From Tenacibaculum dicentrarchi (lineage in GTDB: Bacteria > Bacteroidota > Bacteroidia > Flavobacteriales > Flavobacteriaceae): 64,000 nucleotides of DNA. The stretch is taken from assembly GCF_900239345.1 (NCBI RefSeq), contig NZ_OESZ01000023.1, positions 186,001 to 250,000 of the forward strand, in the 5' to 3' direction. How positions within the stretch are numbered: the stretch's first letter is position 1; every line of letters begins with the position of its first letter. The position numbers and the translations under genes are program-made. This document shows, piece after piece, positions 8,858-19,129 of the stretch. The notes under the pieces were generated by a model. The model worked only from the letters and a program-made list of their open reading frames with translations, did not search any database and had not been told where the DNA came from.

Positions 8858-10480
8858 TTATCCAACTTCTAATGATGTAAATTGAAACGTATTTCCATCA
8901 AATAAACCTTTATCTGATAATTTTAACGATGGAATAACCAATAATGCCATAAACGATAAACTCATATAAGGAGCTTTTAATTTGCTTCCCATTTTTTTTG
9001 CCATTGCATCTAATTCGGCATACGATTTTCCAATTTCTACAGCTGGTTTATCAGACATAATTCCTGCTACTGGTAAGGAAACTATTTTTTCTTCGGATGT
9101 TGTTACTGCACAAATTCCGCCTTTATTTTCAATTAATAAATTTACTGCCTTACAAATAGCTTCATCAGAAACACCGATAGCAATAATATTATGAGAATCG
9201 TGTCCAACAGAACTTGCAATTGCACCTTCTTTTAATCCGAAGTTTTTTATAAAAGCTATCGATGGTTTGGCATTTTTATAACGATTTACAACCGTCATTT
9301 TTAATACATCATTTTGAGTATTTGAAACTAAATTCCCATCTTTAATTAACGAATTTGCTTCAATTTGATTGGTTACCAATTCGCCATCTAAGGCTTCAAT
9401 AACTCTAATTTTTTCTGATTTCGATAGAAACTCAAAATCAGCAATATTTTTTTTATCAGTATTAAAATTATTCAAGACATCAAAATCTACTGATTTTACA
9501 AACGATTTTCCGTTTTCAGCAACTAAATCGCCATTTATATACGTTTGTAATACCTTAAATTGCTCTAAATTTTCGACTACAATAAAATCGGCATCATCAC
9601 CTTTTTGCAATAAACCAACATCTAAATTATAATGTTTTACAGGATTTACACAAGCTGCTTTCAATACTTTAAAAACATCAATTCCTTTTGAAACGGCACG
9701 TTCACACAATTCATTTATATGTCCTACTAATAAATCATCAGGATGTTTATCATCAGAACAAAACATCATATTATCAAAATGATTTGGTAATAAATCAATT
9801 AAAGCATCAAAATTTTTAGCGGCACTTCCTTCTCTAATAATTACTTTCATTCCTTTTTGAAGTTTTTCTAAAGCTTCATCATAGGTAAAACACTCGTGGT
9901 CTGTTGAAATTCCTGCTGAAATATATTTTGAAATATCATCGCCTCGCAAAGCTGGAGCGTGCCCGTCGATGGGTTTGTTATTATTTTTTGCATGTTGAAT
10001 TTTTTTCAAAACCTCAGCATCGTCAAATAACACGCCTGGATAATTCATCATTTCAGCCAAATATTTGATATCTGAATTTTCCATCATCAATTTAATATCT
10101 TCTGAATCGATAATTGCACCAGCACTTTCAAAAGATGTTGCTGGTACACAACTTGGAGCTCCGAAATTAAACTTTAATGGAACTTTTTTTCCATTTTCAA
10201 TCATAAAATCAACTCCTTTTACACCTAATACATTGGCTATTTCGTGAGGGTCGGAAACCGTTGCAACCGTACCGTGTGTAACTGCAATTTTTGCAAATTC
10301 TGACGGCACTAACATCGAACTTTCAATATGAATATGAGCATCTACAAAACCAGGAAAAATATAATTTTCTATAGTATGATTTTGTGCTATAATATCTTTT
10401 ATTTTACCATTTTCAACCTGAATAATTCCTTTATAAATTCGTTTATTTTCTATATCAACAATATTTCCTTTTACAATCAT
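8858..10480 (-). CDS. ade: adenine deaminase
   Basis: Adenine deaminase converts adenine to hypoxanthine and ammonia in purine salvage. The 540-residue amidohydrolase has the metal motif [18 protein letters not shown] (about 41-58), a second metal-ligand region [11 protein letters not shown], and [32 protein letters not shown]. It also has [19 protein letters not shown]. The C-terminal domain shows [17 protein letters not shown] and [20 protein letters not shown], all typical of Ade rather than of adenosine deaminase. It is a single gene on the minus strand between ruvC and pckA, probably independently transcribed. Hypoxanthine it makes could be used by the HPRT domain encoded at 49.4 kb. Confidence 0.95.
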   Translation of the reverse strand: MIVKGNIVDIENKRIYKGIIQVENGKIKDIIAQNHTIENYIFPGFVDAHIHIESSMLVPSEFAKIAVTHGTVATVSDPHEIANVLGVKGVDFMIENGKKVPLKFNFGAPSCVPATSFESAGAIIDSEDIKLMMENSDIKYLAEMMNYPGVLFDDAEVLKKIQHAKNNNKPIDGHAPALRGDDISKYISAGISTDHECFTYDEALEKLQKGMKVIIREGSAAKNFDALIDLLPNHFDNMMFCSDDKHPDDLLVGHINELCERAVSKGIDVFKVLKAACVNPVKHYNLDVGLLQKGDDADFIVVENLEQFKVLQTYINGDLVAENGKSFVKSVDFDVLNNFNTDKKNIADFEFLSKSEKIRVIEALDGELVTNQIEANSLIKDGNLVSNTQNDVLKMTVVNRYKNAKPSIAFIKNFGLKEGAIASSVGHDSHNIIAIGVSDEAICKAVNLLIENKGGICAVTTSEEKIVSLPVAGIMSDKPAVEIGKSYAELDAMAKKMGSKLKAPYMSLSFMALLVIPSLKLSDKGLFDGNTFQFTSLEVG

Positions 10481-10523
10481 ACTAGTTATTTTAAAGTAAC
10501 AAAAATAGGTGGTATTTCTACAT

Positions 10524-10550
10524 AAAAAAGCATCCTTTCGGATGCTTTTA
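10524..10550. terminator. intrinsic terminator hairpin
   Basis: AAAAAAGCATCC, loop TTTC, GGATGCTTTTA. It lies just after the pckA stop on the minus strand and upstream of ade, so it most likely ends pckA. Confidence 0.8.
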
Positions 10551-10575
10551 TATATATTATTTTTACAATAGTTAA

Positions 10576-12177
10576 TTAAGCTATTGGTCCACCTGCTAAA
10601 ATTTCATCATTTGCATTTTCTTCAAATTGCTTAAAGTTTGCTCTAAATGAATCTGCTAATTTGTGTGCTGTTTTATAATATTCTTCATCATTATCCCAAG
10701 CTTTACGTTGGCTTAATAATTCAGAAGGAACTCCAGGACATTGTCTTGGTTGTGCTAAACCGAATATAGAGTGTGTATGATAGTTTTCATCATTTACTTC
10801 ACCTAATTCACCGTTTAATGCTGCGTTAATCATAGCACGAGTGTATTTAAGTTTCATTCTATGACCAACTCCGTAAGGACCTGCTGTCCAACCGGTGTTT
10901 ATCAACCAAACATTTACCCCTGTTTCTTTCATCTTTTCGCTTAACATTTCTGCATAACGAGTTGGGTGTAATGGCATAAATGGTGCTCCAAAACAAGCAG
11001 AAAAACTTGGTAATGGCTCAGTAACACCTGCTTCAGTACCAGCAACTTTTGCAGTATATCCTGAAATAAAGTGGTATGCTGCCTGACCTGGTGTTAACTT
11101 CGATATTGGAGGCAATACTCCAAAAGCATCTGCAGTTAAGAAAAATACGTTCTTAGGATTTTTTCCTGCTGATGGTGTTTGAATATTTTCAATATGATGT
11201 ATTGGGTAACTTACACGTGTATTTTGTGTAATAGATGTATCATTAAAATCTACATCACCTTTAGCATCTGTAACTATATTTTCAAGAATTGCACCTCTTT
11301 TAATAGCTGCATAAATTTCTGGTTCTTTATCTTTAGATAGGTCGATTACTTTAGCGTAACAACCTCCTTCAAAGTTAAATACAGTGTTTTCTGAAGTCCA
11401 ACCGTGCTCATCATCACCAATCAAACTACGATTTGGGTCAGTAGATAAGGTCGTTTTTCCAGTTCCTGATAATCCGAAGAAAATAGCAGTATCACCTTCT
11501 TTACCAACATTTGCAGAACAGTGCATTGGTAACGTATTTTTAAATACAGGTAAAATAAAATTTAAAGCAGAAAAAATTCCTTTTTTAATTTCACCAGTAT
11601 AACCAGTTCCACCAATTAAAGCAATTTTTTTCTCGAAGTTTAAAATAGCAAAGTTGTGCTGACGAGTTCCGTCAACCTCAGGATCGGCCATAAAACCTGG
11701 TGCATTTACAACCGTCCATTCTGGAGAAAAACCTTTTAATTCTTCTGCAGTTGGGCGTAAAAACATGTTGTAAGCAAACATATTACTCCAAGGATATTCG
11801 TTTACAACTCTAATATTTAGTTTGTAATCTTCATCTGCACACGCATAGCTATCACGTACAAAAACCTCTTTTTCTGAAAGATAATTAGTTACTTTATCGT
11901 ATAATTTATCAAATTTTTCTGAGTCGAAAGGAAGGTTTATATCTCCCCACCAAATTTCATCTTTTGTAATATCGTCTTTAACGATAAAGCGATCCATTGG
12001 AGAACGCCCAGTAAACTCACCTGTTTTTACAGCCAATGCTCCTGAACTAGTGTTTTCTCCTTGTCCTTTTTCAATAGTTATATCGTGTAACTCGTCTGAA
12101 GTTAATTGATAGCGAACCGTAGCATTCTTAATACCTAAGTTTTCTATCGATATCGTTTTTGTATCAAGATTTGTCAT
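10576..12177 (-). CDS. pckA: phosphoenolpyruvate carboxykinase (ATP)
   Basis: PckA converts oxaloacetate and ATP to phosphoenolpyruvate, CO2 and ADP, the entry to gluconeogenesis. I choose the second Met, at 12177, because the first ten residues of the longer frame (MNLTQLKYFK) are not family-like, whereas [15 protein letters not shown] is. That gives 533 residues, the usual size. Motifs seen are [15 protein letters not shown], the kinase-1a P-loop [15 protein letters not shown], the metal site LIGDDEHGW, and the adenine-binding [15 protein letters not shown]. It is a single gene with a terminator downstream. Identification is secure. Confidence 0.96.
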   Translation of the reverse strand: MTNLDTKTISIENLGIKNATVRYQLTSDELHDITIEKGQGENTSSGALAVKTGEFTGRSPMDRFIVKDDITKDEIWWGDINLPFDSEKFDKLYDKVTNYLSEKEVFVRDSYACADEDYKLNIRVVNEYPWSNMFAYNMFLRPTAEELKGFSPEWTVVNAPGFMADPEVDGTRQHNFAILNFEKKIALIGGTGYTGEIKKGIFSALNFILPVFKNTLPMHCSANVGKEGDTAIFFGLSGTGKTTLSTDPNRSLIGDDEHGWTSENTVFNFEGGCYAKVIDLSKDKEPEIYAAIKRGAILENIVTDAKGDVDFNDTSITQNTRVSYPIHHIENIQTPSAGKNPKNVFFLTADAFGVLPPISKLTPGQAAYHFISGYTAKVAGTEAGVTEPLPSFSACFGAPFMPLHPTRYAEMLSEKMKETGVNVWLINTGWTAGPYGVGHRMKLKYTRAMINAALNGELGEVNDENYHTHSIFGLAQPRQCPGVPSELLSQRKAWDNDEEYYKTAHKLADSFRANFKQFEENANDEILAGGPIA

Positions 12178-12260
12178 CTTAAAATATTTTAGTTGTGTTA
12201 AGTTCACACAAAAATAGGGATTTTTGACCTTAACAGGTTAATTATTGATTTTTTTTATGA

Positions 12261-12647
12261 TTAATTCTTTTTATTTGATAACTTTTTAATAAACTCAAAA
12301 GCCATTACAGACCAACCTATTATTAGTAAAACACCACCCAAAGGCGTTACAAACCAAATATTTTTTGCGGGTACTTCTACTAACTGAATGGTATAAATTG
12401 AACCTGAAAACAGTACAATTCCTGCTATAAAAAGAAAACTTATCCTGTTTTTTTGCTTCAAATTAAACTCATTGAACATATTTACAAAAAGTAAAACGAG
12501 TACGTGTAAAAATTGATACCTGACTGCTGTTTCAAAGCTTTGCAAGGCTTCTGAACTCAATTTTGATTTTAAAGCATGTGCGCCAAAAGCTCCTAAAATA
12601 ACTCCAAATACTCCTAAGATGGATGCAATTGTTAAATTTCTATACAT
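12261..12647 (-). CDS. DUF423 family membrane protein
   Basis: This 128-residue membrane protein of the DUF423 (YgdD-like) family has four hydrophobic helices. The N-terminus contains GVFGVILGAFGAHALKSKLS followed by ETAVRYQFLHVLVLL, the recognisable family block, and FSGSIYTIQL is the start of the third helix. The function is not established in any organism that I know of. It is on the minus strand, divergent from the saccharopine dehydrogenase-like gene with a 77-base shared upstream region, and 83 bases ahead of pckA. Confidence 0.88.
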   Translation of the reverse strand: MYRNLTIASILGVFGVILGAFGAHALKSKLSSEALQSFETAVRYQFLHVLVLLFVNMFNEFNLKQKNRISFLFIAGIVLFSGSIYTIQLVEVPAKNIWFVTPLGGVLLIIGWSVMAFEFIKKLSNKKN

Positions 12648-12724
12648 TTTTACTGATTTTGTTTAATTTTAAACTTTATTTAACGATATTGTGCTTTAAA
12701 TAGAAAACAAAAGTACACTATAAT

Positions 12725-14095
12725 ATGAGAAAAATATTAATTATTGGCGCTGGTAGATCTTGTTCGTCTCTTATAAAATATTTATTAGATAAATCAACAG
12801 TAGAAAACTTACACATAACAATTGGTGATCTTTCGCTTAAAAATGCAGAAGCAATTATCAATAATCATAAAAATGCAACTGCTGTAGAATTAGACGTTTT
12901 TAACGCAAATCAACGTGCACAAGCAGTTCAAAATGCCGATATTGTTATTTCAATGTTGCCTGCTCGTTTTCATATTGAAGTTGCCAAAGATTGTGTTACC
13001 TACGCAAAACACTTGGTAACGGCTTCTTATATTTCTGATCAAATGAAAGCTTTAGATGCTGATGTAAAAGCAAAAGGCTTGGTGTTTATGAATGAAATTG
13101 GTTTAGATCCAGGGATTGACCATATGAGTGCCATGCAAGTAATTGACAAAATTCATGAAAAAGGCGCTAAAATGTTACTTTTCGAATCATTTTGTGGTGG
13201 TTTAGTTGCCCCAGAGAGTGACACAAATTTATGGAACTATAAATTTACTTGGAACCCTAGAAACGTAGTGTTAGCAGGACAAGGAGGTGCTGCAATGTTT
13301 ATTCAAGAAAACACCTCTAAATATATTCCATATCATAAATTATTTAGAAGAACAGAGTTTTTAAATATTGATGGGCATGGTAAATTTGAAGCCTACGCAA
13401 ACCGTGATTCTTTACAATATCGAAGTATTTATAATTTAGAAAACGTGCCAACAATGTACCGTGGAACGGTTAGAAAGGTTGGTTTTTCAAGAGCTTGGAA
13501 TGTGTTTGTGCAATTAGGAATGACCGATGACTCTTATACTATTGAAAATTCAGAGAACCTAACATACCGTGATTTCACTAATTTATTTTTACCCTATTCT
13601 CCTTCTGATTCTGTTGAATTAAAATTCCGTTCTTATTTAAAAATAGAACAAGATGATGTAATGTGGGATAAATTTTTAGAGTTAGATATTTTTAATCCGA
13701 CGAAAAAAACAGGTTTAAAAAATGCCACACCTGCGCAAATATTACAAAGCATACTTTCTGAAAAATGGACGCTTGAAGCCGATGATAAAGACATGATTGT
13801 TATGCAACATAAATTTGGATATAAGCTTGATAATCAAAAACATCAGATAGAAAGCAGTATGGTTATTAAAGGTGATGACCAAACGTATACTGCAATGGCA
13901 AAAACCGTAGGATTACCTGTAGCAATGGCTACTTTACATATTTTAAACGGTAATATTACAAACCCTGGTGTACAATTACCGATTAAAAAAGAAGTCTACG
14001 AACCTATTTTAAAAGAACTAGAAGAGTACGGAATTATATTCGTAGAAAAAGACGTTCCTTATTTAGGCTATAATCCTGAAACTATAAAAGGATAA
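12725..14095 (+). CDS. saccharopine dehydrogenase family oxidoreductase
   Basis: This 456-residue NAD(P)-dependent protein begins MRKILIIGAGRSCSSLIKYL, a Rossmann glycine motif (GAGRSCSS). It then has ADIVISMLPARFHIEVAKDC and a second domain with FMNEIGLDPGIDHMSAMQ and FESFCGGLVAPESDTN, matching bacterial saccharopine dehydrogenase/lysine-ketoglutarate reductase proteins. The reaction would be reversible oxidation of saccharopine in lysine turnover. No partner lysine-ketoglutarate reductase gene is in the window, so the precise substrate is uncertain. It is a single plus-strand gene ended by a hairpin at 14128. Confidence 0.88.
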   Translation: MRKILIIGAGRSCSSLIKYLLDKSTVENLHITIGDLSLKNAEAIINNHKNATAVELDVFNANQRAQAVQNADIVISMLPARFHIEVAKDCVTYAKHLVTASYISDQMKALDADVKAKGLVFMNEIGLDPGIDHMSAMQVIDKIHEKGAKMLLFESFCGGLVAPESDTNLWNYKFTWNPRNVVLAGQGGAAMFIQENTSKYIPYHKLFRRTEFLNIDGHGKFEAYANRDSLQYRSIYNLENVPTMYRGTVRKVGFSRAWNVFVQLGMTDDSYTIENSENLTYRDFTNLFLPYSPSDSVELKFRSYLKIEQDDVMWDKFLELDIFNPTKKTGLKNATPAQILQSILSEKWTLEADDKDMIVMQHKFGYKLDNQKHQIESSMVIKGDDQTYTAMAKTVGLPVAMATLHILNGNITNPGVQLPIKKEVYEPILKELEEYGIIFVEKDVPYLGYNPETIKG

Positions 14096-14127
14096 AATTT
14101 TAGCACTATTTAACTACATTTTTATAC

Positions 14128-14160
14128 AAAAGACATCCGTAAAATGGTGTCTTTTTTTTT
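14128..14160 (+). terminator. intrinsic terminator hairpin
   Basis: AAAGACATC, short loop, GGTGTCTTTTTTTTT. Follows the saccharopine dehydrogenase-like gene. Confidence 0.78.
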
Positions 14161-14233
14161 GGCAGATAAAACACTTAAAAATTAATTAAATGACCTTATA
14201 TTTACACTTTTTAATCCCCTAAATTAATACGTA

Positions 14234-14872
14234 ATGAAATTAAAAATAGCACTATCTTTTATCATTTTTTCAAGCTTCTATGCAACTTCTCAAAATTTTT
14301 TTATCGTCAAAAATAACAACCTTTACGGAGTTGTTAATAATAAAGGAATAGAAATTGCTGCCCCAAAATACAATAGTATCGAACCTTATAATGCCGTAAG
14401 AAAAGGGTGGGCTAAGGTAAATCTTAAAAATAAAGTAGGGTTTATTGATAAACTTGGAAATGAAGTTGTAGAAGCTGTTTATGATTCTATTGGTAATTTT
14501 GGAATGTTTCAAAAAAAATGGGCACTTATAAAAGAAAATAATCAATTAGGTTTTATTGACAACAAGGGGCAAAAAGTAATAAACACCAAGTTTGACAAAG
14601 TATATGATTTTGACTTATACAAAAAAGGCTGGGCTTTAGTAAAAATTAAAGATAAATTTGGTTTTATCAATAAAAAAGGGAACACTATTGTTAAAATAAA
14701 ATACACCGAAATTGACGCATTTGACACCTATAAAAAAGGCTGGGCTAAAGTTTGTGTTAACAAAGTAAAATATGGTTTTATTGATACCTCAGGAAAAGAA
14801 ATCATTCCTGCTATTTATGATAATATTGATGCCTTTTTTAAAACAAAAGACAGTAAAGAAACCGAAGAATAA
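14234..14872 (+). CDS. WG-repeat secreted protein
   Basis: This 212-residue protein has a signal peptide (MKLKIALSFIIFSSFYATSQ) and is built of about five WG/KWG-like beta repeats. Examples are NNLYGVVNNKG, NKVGFIDKLGNEVV, NQLGFIDNKGQKVI, DKFGFINKKGNTIV and VKYGFIDTSGKEII, each followed by a Y/F-D-x-I/V turn and a K-GWA(K/L)V strand. Such repeats form solenoid or propeller surfaces for binding, with no catalytic residues seen. A strong -7-like TATATTTAC lies upstream. It is a single gene with a perfect hairpin terminator after it. Its binding partner is unknown. Confidence 0.86.
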   Translation: MKLKIALSFIIFSSFYATSQNFFIVKNNNLYGVVNNKGIEIAAPKYNSIEPYNAVRKGWAKVNLKNKVGFIDKLGNEVVEAVYDSIGNFGMFQKKWALIKENNQLGFIDNKGQKVINTKFDKVYDFDLYKKGWALVKIKDKFGFINKKGNTIVKIKYTEIDAFDTYKKGWAKVCVNKVKYGFIDTSGKEIIPAIYDNIDAFFKTKDSKETEE

Positions 14873-14895
14873 AACACGATACTCTTTTATAAAAA

Positions 14896-14930
14896 AATCA
14901 TGTTACCATAAAAGTAACATGATTTTTTTT
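14896..14930 (+). terminator. strong intrinsic terminator
   Basis: AATCATGTTAC, loop CATAAAA, GTAACATGATTTTTTTT. This perfect 11-bp stem with a T run follows the WG-repeat gene. Confidence 0.88.
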
Positions 14931-14990
14931 GTTTATGATTTTATCAAAAAAAACTTTTAAAAAATAACTTATCTTCTTTAAAATTAGATA

Positions 14991-15142
14991 AACGTCATGC
15001 TGAATTAAGTTCAGCATCGTATCAACAAGGAAAACTACGGCAAATCAGGATGCGAACCTGAACTGAATTCAGGTTGACGGATTCGATTCTTTATTTTTCT
15101 GTTATATTTTTTTTAAGATGAAATGCAAACAGGTTTTAAACC
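14991..15142 (+). repeat. R2 MITE-like repeat, copy a
   Basis: Copy a shows most parts of R2. It has an inverted repeat GTCATGCTGAA...TTCAGCATC, then CTACGGCAAATCAGGATG, then a second inverted repeat AACCTGAACTG/AATTCAGGTT, then GACGGATTCGATT and TTTTTCTGTTATATTTT. It ends AAACAGGTTTTAAA, complementary to the other end seen in copy b (AACCTGTTTAAA). The right end abuts the stop codon of the radical SAM gene. Confidence 0.75.
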
Positions 15143-17019
15143 TTCAAAAACCCTTCAATTAAATTCGGTTTTTGCGTTGTTTTTGGTACTTCAAAATCGA
15201 AATATTTATATAAAGGGATTTCAAATCCTTTGTAATTTAAATAATTATTTAACGCCGTATTTAATCCTTGACTGTACAAATGATGCTCCGCCCCTGTTGG
15301 ATCTTCATGATATAAATCATTTTCTGCAAATCCTTTAAATTTAGGACCTGTAATTTTAATTTCAAAAGCATCAGGATTTTTTCCCACAGGACTATGACTT
15401 GTACACGCAAACTGATGCCAAAAAGCCGATTGAATACAATTATTTTGAAATAACTGACGTACAACTTCTAGCGAATCAATAGTTTCTTGATCGGTTTCAG
15501 TAGGAAACCCGAACATTAAATACGCATGAACCATAATATTTTCATCTGAAAAAGCTTTGGTAACTCGTGCCACTTGCCCAATATCTACACCTTTTTTCAT
15601 TCTAGCAAGTAATCTATCAGATGCCACTTCTAAACCTCCTGTTACAGCAATACATCCCGATTTTGATAATAAAGCACAAAGCTCAGGCGTAAAGGTTTTT
15701 TCAAAACGAATATTTGTCCACCATGTAATAAATATTTTTCGTTCTAGTAATTTATTAGCTAAAGCTCTTAACATTTTTGGCGGTGCTGCTTCATCTACAA
15801 AATGAAATCCTGTAACACCTGTTTCTGATATTATTTTTTCAATTTTATTAACCAAATCATCAGCTGTGGTGTTTTCATAATTACTGATATAATCTAATGT
15901 AACATCACAAAAAGAACATTGTTTCCAATAGCATCCGTGGGAAATGGTGAGTTTATTCCACTTTCCGTCTGACCACATTCTGTGCATCGGATTCATTACA
16001 TCTAAAAAAGATAAATATTTATTGGTCGGCAAGCCGATATAACTCGGCGCAGGTAAGTTTTTATGATGAAATATTGTATTCGGAATTTTATTTGCATAAA
16101 TAACCTTATTATTTCTACAGATAAAAGTTCTTTCTAAAGCATCTTCATTTATTTTTCCATCTAAAAATTCGGTAATTCTTAACAATGGAGATTCGCCATC
16201 ATCCAAACTTATAAAATCGACAAAATTGAAAATTCGAGGATCGGATAAACGTCTTAATTCAGTATTACAATAACCGCCGCCCATGGCTATTTTAATATTT
16301 GGATATTGCTGTTTTATAAATTGAGCACATCGCAAAGCGGAAAATAAATTCCCTGGAAATGGCACTGTAAAACAAATTAAATCATACGGTTTTTCGGTTA
16401 TTTCTGATGTTATTTGTTCCTTTATTTTTTCATCTAAAAGATACAACATTTCATCTTCAATTAAAGTAGTTTCATATTGAAGAAATTCATCAATAGTATC
16501 AAAACTAGAAGCCGATCGTCCTAATTGTTCGGCATAACGTGTAAAAGAAAAAAACTCATCGACATTGGCATTTATAAAATCGCCCAATTCCTCGATAAAT
16601 AAGGTTGCAATATGTTTTGCTTTATCTAAAATTCCTAATTTCCCAAATTCGGTAGTTAAATTTTTGGCTAATTTTATACGTCTATGTCCGTGAGGTAAAA
16701 AATCTTTATGTACTATTTGATACGCCGCCGTAACTTCTTGCGCCCTCAAATAATTCATCACAAAATCTACTTTATCTATATAATTTTCTTGCTGATTTCC
16801 TACCAACGGAAAATCATTATTCCCAAGCATTTCAGCCTGTTTGAAAATAGCGTCTATAAATTCTTTGGTAAACACAGCGGTAAAAAGCTCGATGCTTAAA
16901 TCCATCTGCGTAGCATTTACATCTTTAGAATTTAAAAATCCTTTGATGTATGCTGTTGCCGGATATGCCGTATTTAATTGCGTAAAAGGTGGTGTAATTA
17001 AAAGTGTATTAATCGCCAT
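15136..17019 (-). CDS. B12-binding-domain radical SAM protein
   Basis: This 627-residue protein has an N-terminal cobalamin-type domain (about 1-330, starting MAINTLLITPPFTQLNTAYP, with YDLICFTVPFPGNLFSALR and KIAMGGGYCN). A radical SAM core follows, marked by SHGCYWKQCSFCDVTLDYI near residue 365, a CxxxCxxC-type 4Fe-4S ligand set. FHFVDEAAPPKMLRALA and TGGLEVASDRLLARMKKGV are SAM-barrel blocks. Such proteins methylate or rearrange unreactive carbon; the product here is unknown. It is a single minus-strand gene. Its stop codon touches the end of repeat R2 copy a, so the last residues may have been trimmed or replaced by the insertion. Confidence 0.85.
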   Translation of the reverse strand: MAINTLLITPPFTQLNTAYPATAYIKGFLNSKDVNATQMDLSIELFTAVFTKEFIDAIFKQAEMLGNNDFPLVGNQQENYIDKVDFVMNYLRAQEVTAAYQIVHKDFLPHGHRRIKLAKNLTTEFGKLGILDKAKHIATLFIEELGDFINANVDEFFSFTRYAEQLGRSASSFDTIDEFLQYETTLIEDEMLYLLDEKIKEQITSEITEKPYDLICFTVPFPGNLFSALRCAQFIKQQYPNIKIAMGGGYCNTELRRLSDPRIFNFVDFISLDDGESPLLRITEFLDGKINEDALERTFICRNNKVIYANKIPNTIFHHKNLPAPSYIGLPTNKYLSFLDVMNPMHRMWSDGKWNKLTISHGCYWKQCSFCDVTLDYISNYENTTADDLVNKIEKIISETGVTGFHFVDEAAPPKMLRALANKLLERKIFITWWTNIRFEKTFTPELCALLSKSGCIAVTGGLEVASDRLLARMKKGVDIGQVARVTKAFSDENIMVHAYLMFGFPTETDQETIDSLEVVRQLFQNNCIQSAFWHQFACTSHSPVGKNPDAFEIKITGPKFKGFAENDLYHEDPTGAEHHLYSQGLNTALNNYLNYKGFEIPLYKYFDFEVPKTTQKPNLIEGFLKV

Positions 17020-17260
17020 AAATATAAATGAACCGCAAAGATACCATCTGATTTAGAAATAGTGATTAAAAATTAAGGTTGGTTTTTTATGTTGGGGTTT
17101 TTGGTTGATAATCCGAGTTTATTTGCTGTTTTTTTAGACTATTTTAATATTTATTGTTTTAAACTCAATTAAATGTAAATCAATTTATTAACTAAAATAA
17201 AGTTAACTTATTCATATTTATTATAAATAAAAAATTACATTTGTATTAAATTTAAAAACT

Positions 17261-18517
17261 ATGAAAAGACTAAAAAAAACAAAGCAGTTAATTTTAATAT
17301 TTCTATTAGGAATATTGATTTATTCCTGTTCAGAGAACGAACAATTTGATACAAAGGTTGAAAATATTAAAGTTAAACTGACTAAAAACTTTGTAAATTT
17401 AGACGAAGTATCTAGCATAGCTTCTGCAATAGAATACCCTCTTTCTTTAAATTCTAAAAATGCAAGTTTAAGAGCAAAAGGAGTTACAAGTATTTCTAAA
17501 AAAATTAAAAATATAACTAAAGTTCCTGATGAAAATGGAAATACAACATATTATATTATTAATCATAAAGATTCGGGTTTTATTATTCTTTCTGCGGATA
17601 ATAGAACCAATCCTGTTTTAGCTTATTCTGAAGATTCAAATTTTACTTTAAACCCTAAAGAATTAACAAGTGGATTGGTACAATGGTTATCTGACACAAA
17701 AGATTATGTGAAAAATATTAGATTAGAAAATAAAAAGCAGACTAAACAACAAGCTTATAAATGGAATCCTAATCAATTACAAAAAGCTATAAGCAGAAGA
17801 CCTCTACCACCTGATGAAGATGGCTGTAAAAATACATATAAAACAGTTGGTCCTTTACTAAAAACAAACTGGCATCAAAGAAGTGGGTTTAATAATTATA
17901 TGCCAGAAAAAATAAATTGTGATAATTTACCTAACAATAGAGCTTATGCTGGTTGTGTGCCTATTGCTATGGCTCAAGTTATGAAATATCATGAATACCC
18001 TAAAAAATATAACTGGAGTGCAATGCCAAATAACAATGGTTCTAATACTACATCTTTATTTATTAAAGACATTCATTACAAAATAAAAAATATGTATGGC
18101 GGAGGAACAAACCCATTAAGTTATAAATGTGATGGAACAGGAGTCAGTTCTGGAGCTAATATGGCAATTGTTTTAACAAGAGATTTTGGTTTTAGTTCTG
18201 CTACGAAAGCAGATTATAATTATGATACGGTTGTAAATGAATTAAATTATAATAGACCTGTCATATTAAGTGGTTCATATAAATCTGGAGGTTGGTGGGT
18301 CTTTTCCTCGTATTCAGGGCATATGTGGGTATGTGATGGCTATAGACGTTCAATGATTTATAGCGAAGATTGCACAAACGGATGGAGTTACTTATTTTTA
18401 CACATGAATTGGGGATGGGGTGGAGCTCATAATGCTTGGTTTGCTTTTAATAATTGGAATCCTGATAATAGCACCTATAACCAAAAAAGAAAAATGATTT
18501 ATAATATAAAACCTTAA
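17261..18517 (+). CDS. C10 family (streptopain-like) cysteine protease, lipoprotein
   Basis: This 418-residue secreted protease is likely a lipoprotein: a signal peptide ends in the lipobox LIYSC with Cys23. An inhibitory prodomain of the Spi type spans roughly 40-150 (YYIINHKDSGFIILSADNRTNPVLAYS). The C10 catalytic domain has Cys232 in AYAGCVPIAMAQVMKYHEYP, His354 in SGHMWVCDGY and HMNWGWGGAHNAWF near the end, as in SpeB and interpain. It is zymogen-like and should act outside the cell or on its surface. A small lipoprotein gene follows after 3 bases. A TACATTTG -7 box lies at about 17235-17242. In Bacteroidota such enzymes can be virulence or scavenging factors; the role here is unproven. 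Confidence 0.92.
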   Translation: MKRLKKTKQLILIFLLGILIYSCSENEQFDTKVENIKVKLTKNFVNLDEVSSIASAIEYPLSLNSKNASLRAKGVTSISKKIKNITKVPDENGNTTYYIINHKDSGFIILSADNRTNPVLAYSEDSNFTLNPKELTSGLVQWLSDTKDYVKNIRLENKKQTKQQAYKWNPNQLQKAISRRPLPPDEDGCKNTYKTVGPLLKTNWHQRSGFNNYMPEKINCDNLPNNRAYAGCVPIAMAQVMKYHEYPKKYNWSAMPNNNGSNTTSLFIKDIHYKIKNMYGGGTNPLSYKCDGTGVSSGANMAIVLTRDFGFSSATKADYNYDTVVNELNYNRPVILSGSYKSGGWWVFSSYSGHMWVCDGYRRSMIYSEDCTNGWSYLFLHMNWGWGGAHNAWFAFNNWNPDNSTYNQKRKMIYNIKP

Positions 18518-18520
18518 ACT

Positions 18521-18991
18521 ATGAGAAATTTTATACTACTATTTTTAAGCTGTATTTTTTTAATTTCATGTGAAGATAATAATCCATCAAGTACTGTAAT
18601 AGCTAATTTTGTAGATTTATCTTTATCGGATAAAGAAGGTAATGATTTACTAGATCCTATTAATAAAAATGGAATTAAAGAAAACGAAATTATGCACTTT
18701 TATCTTGTGAACGGTGTAAAGAAAGAGTTTTATAATTCTAGTTATGATTCCCCTAAAAATATACTCATATATAACGAAGAAGGAAAATATTTTGTACGAA
18801 TATTTTTAAATACAATTAAAGATAAAAATGGAGAAGTAATTTCTTTAATTCAATGGAGTGAAAATGATACCGATACTATTAAAGCCACACTTCAAACAAC
18901 AAAAAATACTACTATTATTATAAACCCTAAGTTTAACGACAAGAAAATTCCAGATACAGAAACAGGTTATTTTCTTGAAGTGATAAAATAA
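18521..18991 (+). CDS. small lipoprotein paired with the C10 protease, possible inhibitor
   Basis: This 156-residue protein has a lipoprotein signal peptide (MRNFILLFLSCIFLISCEDN, Cys17). The rest is beta-rich, with no motif I can name. Its start is 3 bases after the protease stop, so the two are surely co-transcribed and probably translationally coupled. In Bacteroides and Streptococcus, C10 proteases are often encoded next to small propeptide-like or lipocalin-like inhibitors that protect the producer. By position and size this may be one, but I see no clear similarity to the protease's own prodomain, so the inhibitor role is only inference. Confidence 0.75.
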   Translation: MRNFILLFLSCIFLISCEDNNPSSTVIANFVDLSLSDKEGNDLLDPINKNGIKENEIMHFYLVNGVKKEFYNSSYDSPKNILIYNEEGKYFVRIFLNTIKDKNGEVISLIQWSENDTDTIKATLQTTKNTTIIINPKFNDKKIPDTETGYFLEVIK

Positions 18992-19129
18992 ACTACAAGG
19001 AATACTGTGTTTGTAAAAACAGTCATAAAGTGTAAACTGCAACGTTTATAATTTATGGTTGTTTTTGGTTTAAATATAATTTTTATTTTACTATTTTGTA
19101 TTATACTGATATAAGTCCATTAACTTTCA

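Noticed and set aside
15261..15464. Second frame within the radical SAM gene end
   Set aside because: Same-strand shadow frame of the B12/radical SAM gene, with no motif.
17020..17260. Possible gene in the gap before the C10 protease
   Set aside because: Only AT-rich sequence with a -7-like box; no frame with coding character.
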